From the NCBI GenBank assembly GCA_023101725.1, contig JALJCO010010476.1, positions 434,001 through 498,000 on the forward strand: DNA of 64,000 nucleotides, read 5' to 3'. Position 1 is the stretch's first letter, and each line of letters opens with the position of its first letter. The DNA comes from Atherinomorus stipes. Its lineage: Eukaryota; Chordata; Actinopteri; Atheriniformes; Atherinidae. The notes under the pieces are model-generated. The model was not told where the DNA came from. It worked only from the letters and a program-made list of their open reading frames with translations, and did no database searches. Position numbers and translations under genes: made by a program. Below are positions 12,401 through 24,400 of this stretch, piece after piece.

Positions 12401-15400
12401 AGTTTTATCCTGAATGAAAAATCCATATTTGAGATTTCTGAACTGCTGGTGAGTCCTCTTGGATTAAACAAAATGGTGATGAAATGGATGGTGATGGATG
12501 GAATGAATTTTAGAAAATAAAAGCATTTTCTGTGACAACTGCAGGCATTTATACAGCACCTTGTTAATTTTCAGCTTGTCTTGTGCCTCTTGGATCATGT
12601 CGGCTGAGAAGCCAAGGTGTAGCTTGTCCGCAGCGAAGGAGGGCAGGCCTTGGCAAAGCTTCACCAGCACATAGTCTCTCAGCTTCACATAGTTCTCAGA
12701 GGGGTCTTCAGCTACCAAAAGACAATACCGTTGAAGTGAGTTTACAATATTGAAGTCCAGATATTTACAAGTGGTTCATAAACACACCAGTCTGGGATTG
12801 CTAAAACTGCTACAATCATGCCATTTCATAGATGCTTTAGTGATTTTTTTGTACTAATTTCTTCATTTTGTGGCACTCCTAGTGTTCACTGCTGGAATTT
12901 GGCTTAAAACAAAGATGTTCCAATACTGATGTTATTGTGTTTGGCTTTGCTACAAATTCCATATTGTTAATGTAGACATGTTTATTGAAATCATCCAGTT
13001 GAATATTTGAAGTGCCAAAATAGAAGCTAGTTTTATTTTACCAAAAAGGAAAATAGATACAAGATATCGGGTAATAGTGATAGAATATAATGACGATGAG
13101 AGTTTAACCCAGCTGTTTTATACCAGTAAAGGAAAAATTTCATTAATTGGTATGGAAGTTAACTGATTTCAGCATAAAAACACAATCAGAAAGTTGTGTA
13201 ATAATTATAACAGGCATAGTCATCATCATACAAAAGGATAAAAGTCAAACTCTCCATTGTTTTCAATTTTTTCCATTGACATGATAGACTGCCTTTGAAT
13301 GCAACTGAACAGAAGATTGATTTTTAGAGCAACAAAATTTGTGACCAAGGCCATGGCAGCTACAGCATCCATCAACAATGAAACTTCTCCCCAGTTTTAC
13401 TGAGAATGGTTTAGGCTGACTGTGCAAAGCAAGGTCAGATGAAAATCTGGAAGAGCGCCAGACATATTCTGCCAAAGCAAATGAAACCCTAACTCTCAGA
13501 TTTGTCCAGGTCCCAGGCTATTAATGTATAGGGTGTGGTGCAATACATGTAACTGGTACATATGGGAGGGAAAGGAATTTTCTTTTTCCATGAACAAAAA
13601 TTAATTTAAAAAAATCTGGTCATAACATAAAAAAATTATGCATTGCAACCGAAATGTTAGCAGAGAGGTTCTGCCTTTTCACAGCTTGATCTTAAAACGT
13701 TCTTCTTGAAAAGTGCTTGACCGTCAAAGGAAAAAGCTGGGAAGGCTCTTTAGTATTCTTCTTCCATCTCCATGCAAGGCATCCATTTCTATCCAACAAG
13801 TTTCAATCAAAGATATTCCAGTACACAAGGAAGCCCTGCAAATTAACTTACTGTCTGGGCCCATCAGCTGCAGAGAAAAATCATTTTAACGGTTCGTGGG
13901 TGCTTGGATCTTAGATTAAATGTTTATCCCATGTTTTTTAACAGTTTGTACCATGTTAAAAACAAAAATGAACTTTTACAAATAAAAGGCAAAAACATTG
14001 CTGCTTATGTACATATATATGCTCACCTGTAATGTCTTGCACTTTAGGCAGACTACAATAAAATCTGTGCACTGCCTCCAGAAGCTGAGCTCCATGACCC
14101 TCTCCTTGGAATGGAGGTAGGATCAGCATTTGGCTGTTTAAAGGTCAGACATACATGCAAATGAGAAAACCGGTTTGTTCAAAATTAGAAGCAAGGTAGC
14201 ATCTATGTTGTTGGGGTTCTTTTTTGTGTTTTTTTTGCAGTAGGAACAGAAACTCCTTGATTGAAAGCAGGACATAATAGACTGTTATACTGATCCATCA
14301 ATGCAACAAATCAAATCACATCAAAAGCTTATCTATAAAGTTGTTTTCAGATACAAATCACCCTGGTTCGGTGCTGAAACAAAATCTGGATGAATGGTTA
14401 GCTATATAAGCCAGTAATTTGGGCTCTTTGGGAAGAGGATAAAGAAATGTATAATTTTCCACTCCTTTTTCATACAAAAGAATGGGAAGGCACGTGCTGC
14501 CCCAGCAATTACCTTACACGTGGTCGGGTTTTGTCTGGGTATACGTAGTAATTATAAACTGTCATGTAGCCAACAGTTGCGTAGAGAGTCTCCCCATCTT
14601 TATTGTACTTTTCAAATCTGCAGATAAAACACAAAGGCAAACAGGTCAATTACAGGCACACTCCCATGCAGTGTCCATTTTAGCCCCTCTGTTCTCATGC
14701 CCACCCCTCGCCCCCTGCCACATCAGCATGCTAGAGCAGCCAGGGCCCGATTGGTACACCTGCTACAACCTGAATACATTATGCACTTAATTGGAGTGCT
14801 GCAACTTAGAGGAAGAGAAGGGGTTGGAGGAGGTTTTGAGCTCCTCAAAATCACTTCAGTCCATTTTCCCCATTGTCACCATTAATAGGTGCCAGGGTAA
14901 AGAAAACACTGGCAGAGGCTCTTTTTACTGTTAAGACATTGTTCAGTGTTTCAAAAGACAACAGTATTCAATTCAGCTCTTGCCCCTGAAAAATCTGAAA
15001 AGGGCTTTTGCCACAAAGGAAGCTCTTGCCTGATCAACAATTCTCCTATGGGGGGAAATATAATCAAACTGGCCTGGTAATTGGTCACAAGCGCCTCAAA
15101 GGGGGGCTTTGTTTTTCAATGACACAATAAAGGCTTTAGGGTAAAGCTGGGGGGTTGGTGTCAATTAAGGAGGGCACTCACACAAGAAAGAAGTCCCAAC
15201 GATCGTCATCTGTGTCGATGAAGCTGGCCGTCTCGATGAACCACATGAGGAAGGTCTGCAGGCGCTCGTGGTACTCTTGGAATCCCGGACAGGTGATGTC
15301 GGCCTGGGGTGAAAGCAGCAGCAAGCGCAGCAAAGATAAAGTGAAAATGATGTAAAAAAGGGGAAAAAAAAGCTTTGCGATTTGTTGTGGTGTTACAGAA

Positions 15401-18400
15401 GATGACGTTTGCACCTTGTGAATCTGGTAGGTGAGCTCTCCTGCCTCCTCGTTGTGAACCGTGTACGAGTGAAGAAGGGTGCCAAAGGGCTTGAAATTGG
15501 CTTCCTTCTCCAGTTGCGAGATGAAGTCGTCAGTGTTGTTGGTGAACCCAGCAGGAACAATTTCCCTGATCTTCCCGTCAATATCATCAGGCTGGATAAC
15601 ACAAAGAGACCCGATTTAGTGATTCAACAAACTGATTTGGGCAGTGAAAGAAATATTTGTAGATTTTTAGATATATTCTGATCATAGAGAAGACTGCTAA
15701 ATGAAATGTGTAAGCACACATATATGGCACCAATGAAAACCATTAGGCAATTAAAACCGTCAGCTGAGCGGAGACCACAGTAACCCCCCCCCGTTAACAA
15801 GGCCACTTAAATCAGTGCATTTACAAGCCATGTTAAACCATGAATAAGCGATGAAGTTGCCACAATAAACGCGTTTCTGCTTCTCACTGGGAAATAAAAT
15901 CTTATGAATTGATCTCAACTTAACAAACCTTTGGGCATCCATAATAGAGGCCTCTCCTCTAATCCTGCCAAGTGAACCTAATCAAATGAATTGGCCCCTG
16001 CCTTTTCAAAGAGCCCCAGAGACAAAGGGGCCCTACCTTTGGACTTTTTACTCAGTGCAACGTGTGGTTAGTTCAGCTGTAATGTTTGCATTGTATCCAT
16101 TTCCACAAGGATTGACATGAGAACACTTTGCTAAGCAGCCCTTTCACACCATTTACATGTGTGATGGGCATTATCGCTGCACAGAGACCCTTGCTGCTCA
16201 GCATTGAAAACTGGGAAATGAAGAAGGTCTGAGCAAAATGCACTACAAAAGGCTAATACAACATACTGCTAATTCCCCCCTTTCAGACATCAGCTAATAT
16301 CTAACTGGAAGTAATGCACCTGCAGCTGAATGCCTCTTAACCATTGTAATTGTTCAGCCACATTTCTGAGGGAACAAGGACCACACTTAAAAGGCCATGG
16401 ACAAACAAGTCGCTTTGTCCCGGGCACTCTCCTACATACTAGACACTAAATTGCACAGCCTTCCAGAATAGATGCCTTAGTTTGGCATGAATATAACTTA
16501 ACAATGTTCCTTCAGAGCAGTTTGTTAATGTCTTTGATTTCTAACAATAAGTACAAAGAGACGACAAACTATCTAATTTGCTGTATTGGTATTAATCCCT
16601 CTCTTTAATCCTCTCCGAGGTCCAATTTAATTGAATATTTGAACAACATTCATTGCTTATAACTACAGTTTAAATTCTAAAACTTTTAACATCTACAAGG
16701 AGTGTGAACAAGTTTATAGAACTATTCCAGTTTTCCACTTTTTCTAGTCCACGAGAAAAGATCTGGCACTAAATCAGTTTTTAGGGAGACGTCCAGCAGG
16801 ATGACGTTTCTGGCTGCTATATACGAGACAAGGTGAGTTTTGATCCCAGTCTTGTATCAATGTGGCAGCTGCATCAACTCCATCTCTGCCTCCCCTCGCC
16901 TTCTCACCAGCTGCACCGCACCCCGACCGTCCACACGCACTCAGAGACAAACACTCTTCAGATGCAGCCTGAACTCTGCGACTCCCCTCGCTCTCTGCCT
17001 CGACGCCAGCTGCACTCAAACCCTCAACAAGGTGAACCAACGCTCAGGGGTCAACGCTAAAGCCTGAGCAGGGGCGAACGTTGCCATCCCATTTCAGTTT
17101 GAATATCGAGTCCAAACCACATTCTCCAAAAAGTGTTCAGGCTCTTTATACAGCTAAAAAGAAACTAAAGTTTAGTTATCACGGGGTTTCTTTTTTGTTA
17201 CGTAATCTATAAATTAAGCATATCCACACTTATAAAATACTAAATCCTGATGACGTTCAAGTGCACATTTTTAGGATGGGACAGATGTCCCAGAGTTGAA
17301 TAATTCGGCCTCAGTTGGAGCTGATTTTGGGGTGTTTTGTATGTTTACTGCACTAACATTAAAAGTTACCAGTTGCCCTTTATAAAATTTCAAAGAAAGA
17401 GAAAGTAAGACAAGCATTTCACTTTACTGTCAACTTCTGTCCAAATACAAGCTGTTGATATGTAAATAACCAACTCTGGTAGTGGAGAAGAAAGGGATAC
17501 CAAGCAGCAGAAGCTTCAGAAGAACATAAACACCAGCTATCAAGTCACCCACCGATGGGATTTAATAAAGTTCATGTCTTTCACACCAGTGTTGAGCATT
17601 TTAATGATCAGTAACTCCAATGGTAATTCAGGAAATACACACATGTGCATATGAGCTATCCAACCAGGTCACATTACTCCGCCTGCTGATTTAGTCACAT
17701 AAATCGGGGGGGGGGGGGGGGGGGGGGGGGGAGAGAGATATCAATGTTTCATGTTAGACCTCATATACAAACAATTCTCTTCTGGCAGGGAAGAGCAGGA
17801 TTAATGCACTGGCACGGGGGAGCATGTTTGGTCTAACAAGCCAGAAGATCTCTTACTGGAATATCCTCATCATCATTGAAGATTCAAAGGTCTAAGTCAG
17901 AAAAAAAAAAAAGCAAAAAAAGCATTCCTGACAATCATCTCCCGTTCCGAAGCAATCACAAAGCACTATTCAAAATTACAGGTCATCTTCCTAAGGTTTT
18001 AACCAATTTCAGAAACACAGGTCATCTATAGTGCTATGCTGTTAAATCTTTACTTAACCCCAGTTTAATGAAGCTAGATTAAAAAAAAATCTTAATTTAT
18101 AGAACAAGTTTTCTCTCAAAAGACTGCAGCGCAAACCGTTTTACATTATAAATGCAATAAACAAACAAACAACAACAAAAAAAAATCCTCCAGATCACAA
18201 ACCCATGTATGAGTTATCCATACGCTGCATATTCACATGCACACATAATGAAGTCTCAAAGCACCCTCCTAATCCTCACCAACCACATTAGAGAAACTGG
18301 AATTTCAAATGGAAAAAAAAGGAGAAAAAAAAAAGGAATTTCAAATGAAAGATGTTACGCTGAAAAATATTTTTAGAACTACTGTAAAACACATTAAATT

Positions 18401-21400
18401 TAATTTTCCTCAAATAAACAATACTAACAATAGTTGTTATAAAGCATGCACACTGTTTAACGTTTGCAACAACAAACTGAGTCTACCTTGACACACACTT
18501 ACTGACATAAATACAAGACATAATGTAAGAAAAATGCAGTTCATTAGCACCACAAATAATGGCATCTAAAAAGTCCAATAATTAGCCTTACAACCACTTT
18601 GAAGTAGTTTCAACTGCAGTGAGGCAAGATTCATTACTGTGCACACCTCACTTACACTAAACAAACTAACTTGTGTCAGCCTGTCCCATGTATTTGAGCA
18701 GTCTGGATTCATGTGGTTTAATGGTTACAACTGTTTGCATTCACCAGCCTAATTAAAATGAAGGGTAATGTCTTAATTTCCTTGTTGGTTTTACACAGTT
18801 TGATGTGTTTTATGATGAATGTTTATCCTAAGATTGGGCTGGGTAATAAATAAGTGGACAGACAGTTTTAATAAGTACAAGTTGCAACAGACTTTACTGC
18901 AGTTTCTAAAACAAGAGCAGCAGCTCACATGACAATGGAATCTGTAGTTATAGCTTCAAATACATATAAGAATGTCATTACAAACACATATGCATAGAAT
19001 AGAGTCAGATTCTGTAAGGTGAGCAAAATGACGTACTTTTAAAAAGATTTTGTTTGTTAGTTTGTTTTCAAGTATCTGGAATTTCCATCACTCAGCCCTC
19101 TCTTTGAGTACTTTGAATACTGCATCTATTACAATGAATATATAAATTAATATTATATAATAAAATATAAAGCCAGAAAAAGATAACAGCACTGCTGGCA
19201 TTAGCATGTTTCTATCATTTTCTTATTTTTAATTTCTGCTGTAATGGTATTGGACATTTATTTTTTACGTTTAAATTCCTGGTTCAATTTTAAATTTCTC
19301 CTTGCTTTTACTTATCAGTAAAATATATAAAAAATGCTGATAATTCACACAAGACTTATGGTCTGTGCTTTATTAGTTGCACAAGTTATTAGTGTCACTT
19401 TGAAATTCACTCTGCTTCAAACCTCATCAAGAAAATTATGTCATCATTCAGTTTAAGATATTAGGCTGTAATAATAAACATGACTCACTTCTCATTATTT
19501 CTCTTCAGAGACTAAGTGAGACTCTTTAATACTTTTTCAGTTTAGCAACACCTCATTGATCTACTTTAGAGGTGTTTCAGATGATTCATCGACTCCTATA
19601 GGTTTTAAATCATCTCACTGAAAACCACAAGCTTAAAATGTAATGATTATGTAGCAAGTTTAGTGGCGCTGCATAGTCAGTCACAGGATTTAATGTTGGA
19701 CCCGTTCCTTTTAGGGTGCAGACCATAGACCGTTTATAGAGATGGACGTAGTATCCAGTTACATCTGAATAGAACAAAGTGTGAAGCCAGATGGGCCCCA
19801 ACACACCTGCATCAAATGGCTAATTCCCTCACGTGCTTGTCATTCAGCTCTGCAGAGGCTGGTAACGAGCAGTTCATTTGATTCAGGTGTGCTGGAGAAA
19901 GGAGGCAACCAAAATGTGCAGCATAGTAGCTATCGAGGACTGGACTTGGGCGCCCCTGCTCTAAACTAATGGGCCTTTTCCATTGCAGCTGCACACAGCA
20001 CGGTACGGCACAGTACAGCACAGTACAGCACCACACGCTAAAGACAACCAGGACGGTTTTTGTTTCCACACAGGAGAAATAGTAGTCTACCACCTGGAAG
20101 TGGGCGGAGTAGATGCGGTTGAGACTACTGTAACGTCACTGCCGTGCCACGCGGTGGGCAGGAAAGTAAAAACAACAATGGAGGCATTGGACGATGTAGA
20201 GTTGGTGAAACATGTATGACGACAACTTCCTTTGGCCAATCAGTAGACCGCCGTCAGGTACATCACGTTTGGTGTAGGTTCAGCACGGTTAGAGCTGGCT
20301 CTGAAACGGGTGCAGAAAATCGTAACGGCTCGTAACGGGTTTTCCCCAAAGAAAACACAAATAAAGGAAGGGTGGAAGGGTTATGACAACGGTAAGTGGA
20401 AAAGGCTCATAACAGAAGCAAACGAAGATTAGCCTCCCAAGTGACGGGATAAAGGTAAGGCATGTTACTTACTGTTAGCTAAAAACCACCGTTTTGCTAC
20501 TTTGCTGCAGACTGAGACCTTACAGCGAGCAAACAAGGAGCTGACTGATAGCCACTGGTCAGCAGGCCGGCTTCCGGTCTGCCACATGTCAATCAAAATG
20601 ACACGCCCCTAATTATGCGTAATTTTAAGATTGAATAAAATCTAAACAGATGAGTTATAAAAAAAAAAATTACCCCCCTTACAATTGACATGAAGGTAAA
20701 CTTGACCTATGATTTTTTTATTCTAAAATGCTTTTTTGAACCAGGCTGTAAACAGGTTTATTTCTGCTGTGAAGTTGGCCTTTTTAACACGGGGTCTGCA
20801 TTTGGCCTCAAGGTCAGTATTTCCCAAAAATGACCTGAAAACACAGGTCATTGAACCTGCGTTCAATACATTATACCGCTTATCATATGGCTATGCTCAG
20901 ATTAAAATAGTTCCCCACAGTCGAGGTCAGGTCAGGGAACTTGTTGCTTAGCAACGTTTGTTAGTTGAGTCATGGCGGCTGGAATATGTGCTAGCACCGG
21001 CTATTCCTGTATGTTGAACTGGACATTTCCTTCTCTGCTGTTAGCTGCATGCGTCTTATCACTGGTCTTCTTTTGTCTTTTTCGTTTTGGAGAGGGTGAA
21101 TCCTTAAACTCAGCCTGGACCCAGCGCTCAAAATCTCCACACTCGCCAAAGATGTTCAAATTAATTGGGAAGTCATCCATTTTTGGTCACGAGGTGTCAC
21201 AAAGTGCTAGCTTGCTGTTTTTTTGCCGTTCAGTGACTGGACTACTTGCAAATAAAATAATTGGTCCAGCTACGCTGAATTTCCAGTCTAACACATACCT
21301 CTTTAAGACATTGCGTTGATCTTGTTAGGACTGATAAATACCAATGAGTCATCACAATAAAATAAAAAAAGAGACAACTATATAAAGTGATCTTGGTCTG

Positions 21401-24400
21401 ACTTTAAGAATTTTGTTTAAGGGGGCAAGAACTTCAAAATAAAAAAAGAACAAAAATCAGGTCTCACCTCCACACAATCAAACGTCTCAGTCACTTTTGA
21501 GGAATATTTCACTTTGAAGAGGGTACTCAGGTTTCCAGCTGTGTAGAAGAGCTGGATCTGAAGACCTTTGTATCCAAAAGCAACCTCACTGGAAGAAAAA
21601 AAAAAAAAACAATTACAAAAATCCAAGATGCTAACTCTCCTAGTCTAAGGAAAAAAAAACATTATTTCTTTTAAATCACAGCTTCATATGGCTCAGAGCA
21701 AAGGTTAACCTTGTGTCATACAGACAATAGAAAATATCTAATCATTTCTTTTGTGTTAAAATAGTTAAATATGCACCTGGAGAGAGTAATAAATTTTTAC
21801 TCTGGTCACTTGTTTCATTGTGCTGCTTTTTCTTTTTTTTTACTTTCGTCATCATATCAGAAACACTTTATGACAAAATAGATTCATCATTATGCAACTG
21901 TGTGATTAAGGTTTACTAGTAATTAGTGCTTGCTGAAATAATTAATGCCCCAATTACAGAGTTCCCTTTGAGCTGATTGCAGCAAGCGTAAAAATAGCCA
22001 ATCCTAGTTTTGACTCATTTGGAAGAGCAATTTAGAAAATAACGACATGCTACTGTAAGTCCACGCACAGAAACAGGTGCCACTGCCAGTTAACACAGCG
22101 TTCAATACCTCTGTTCTGTATCACACTACAGGAAAAATGCAACTCTTAACGTTTTGTGAGGCCACTACAATGTGAAAAATAAAAAGGTTATCATGTTCAC
22201 ATAATTGGCTCCACAAGGTCTGACACTGCAGATCCCACTGCATGCTCTGTCAAGACAGGCTTTGAGCAAGTATTATACACATAAATATATTTTAAAAATG
22301 CAAGACAATCTTGAAGCCAAATTTTGGCAGCTATCTAATATAAAAGGAATAACAGAAGAAATTGAAATGGACAATCTGAATTTGCATTGAGTCCACTCAA
22401 ACAGGAATAAACTGTGCAAAACAAAAAGCATGAAAAGAAACAAATCTAGTTAAAACAAGTATTTCAACAAATGTCTAAATACAGTACGTTGATATGATTA
22501 CACCTCTTATGTAAAATGATAGATCATCCCTTTTGGCAGGAAAATAAAAAGCGAGGAACTCCAGGTCACATCATGCAGCACATGTAAGAAAAACATACAT
22601 GTCTACAAATCAGCATATTATGTATGACCATAAATCAGCAACAACCATCCTAACAATGTTTTCTTAGGATTGTTAATGTTTTGTGTGTATCTGTCATCTC
22701 ATAGCAAAATGTTTCTCTGTCCAAACATGCCAGTGAGGACTTTGCCGTTTGCATGCTGCTTTCCTGCCTGTGCAGTTTCCCCGGGTACAACTTTCAGCCA
22801 AAGATGAAGTTCCTTCTGGATCAAAAGTCTCATCTCGCTCTGTCATTGTTTCAGTTCTGAGACTGACGGACAGCTTTTGCCTCGTTCAACCTGGCTCTCA
22901 CAGCCTCAAGGTTTACTCTCACGCAGACACTTGCTTTTAGCTGGTGGTGGTGGTGGTGGTGGGGGGGGGTCTTTGTTGAGCCGCTATTGTACTTTCTAAT
23001 GCCAAACTGAGGAAGCTCAGCCCCGTATCAGAATATGATGTTGTGGAATCAGCAGTGACAGCACTGTTGGTTACAGTGGCAAATTAAGCAAAGCCAACTC
23101 AACCTGGTCAACACCAACTCCGCTACTGCCTTCCTTGCCTGCTCAGGGATACAACAGCGACTAACCATCTGCAATCCCTCATTTTCCCTCTATACTTCAC
23201 CACAAAATACTGATGTGTAATGAGCACGTGTCAGTCACAGGCTGAAAAGACTTTCAGTGAAGTGTTCAAACTTGGTGCAAACTGCAGAGTGAGAAAAACC
23301 CCATTTGTAGGAACTATGCCGAAGTGACATGAACCTGGAAATTACTTGTATGATGCTGAAAAATCCATTTTATGGATACAAAACTATGAGTTGCTAATAT
23401 TCTTCCACATTTAGCAAGAAAAGCAAACTGCTGCAAAACCACAAGCTGAATTCCAGGCAATAAATCCACATGACTGCTGGCAATGGCCACCACATAAAAC
23501 CCAGTACTGGGGGGGCAATTTTTGACAATCTCTGTGAACACAGAGGCAGAACTGAAACGCACACTCATACAGTACATGCATGCATACAAAGAAACAGCAT
23601 GCCATAAGTGGATTCAATCCTCTTTTGGATATGATACATAACATTAGTACTTCAGGTAAAGTGCTGGCATTCTATCAGTCAGACACAAGTCACTATTAGT
23701 TTAATGTTTCTCACAGCTTTATTTAGATCTCCATGATGTGACACTGCGACAGGTCAAGGCTGCTGAGATTTATTAGCTGAGCTATTAAAAGAAAAGGCTT
23801 TGTACCCAGAGTAAAATTAGCACAACTAATCATGTGATCAAATGAGTTCAACTGATTCTATGGGTTGAGTTTAGAGGTCGACCGATGAATCGGTTTGGAC
23901 GATTAATTGGCGCCGATAGGACGTTTTACAAACTATCGGTATCGGCTCAACTTTGCTCCGACGGTAGCCAATGGCTGCAGTTTCTTCCACAGCGCCATAA
24001 ACTTCTGCCTCTTTTCTGCGCTGCTGCTCTTCACACAGAGAGAGCAGGGGGAGAGGTAGAGGTGTGCCCAGGCAGCAGAGGGAGGAGAGAAGCGGTCCAG
24101 GTGGAGAATATAACTACACCACAACACCAGTAAATGCAATAAAACCTTCATGAGTTGAAACTCAACCAACAAAACCTTCTTGGTGGAGGCAATAAGTACC
24201 AGTTGTTCAACACGCATAAATATAAATCATATTTCAGCATAAACAGCCACATTTCCACCAGCATGTTTTGCACCACTGTGCTTGTGAAACTAACAACAAG
24301 CAGCTAGTTAAGAACGTGCTCAAATGAAAGCTGTCTGTAGCCACTTTTAGACTTGCATTGCAGGATATGCTGTTAAGTCCATCCGCTATTTAATCAGAGA

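Larger units (their letters stand above)
15592..21467 (-). other. HAT1 intron 4 (5.9 kb), repeat cluster and candidate enhancer
   Basis: The block 15940-16660 is repeat-free and ATTA-rich (CTAATCCTGCC, AATCAAATGAATTGG, GGTATTAATCCC, TCCAATTTAATTGAA) and looks like a conserved non-coding element. A small CpG-containing GC-richer patch follows at 16774-17070. A 26-base G run occupies 17706-17731. Three mobile-element remnants lie side by side at 19790-20830, followed by a perfect RFX X-box at 20943-20955. Confidence 0.5.

Noticed and set aside
14513..14518. HAT1 exon 7 ending at the first GT (after R-P-R)
   Set aside because: That donor would join out of frame to exon 8; using the next GT gives V-S-Q-M as in the family.
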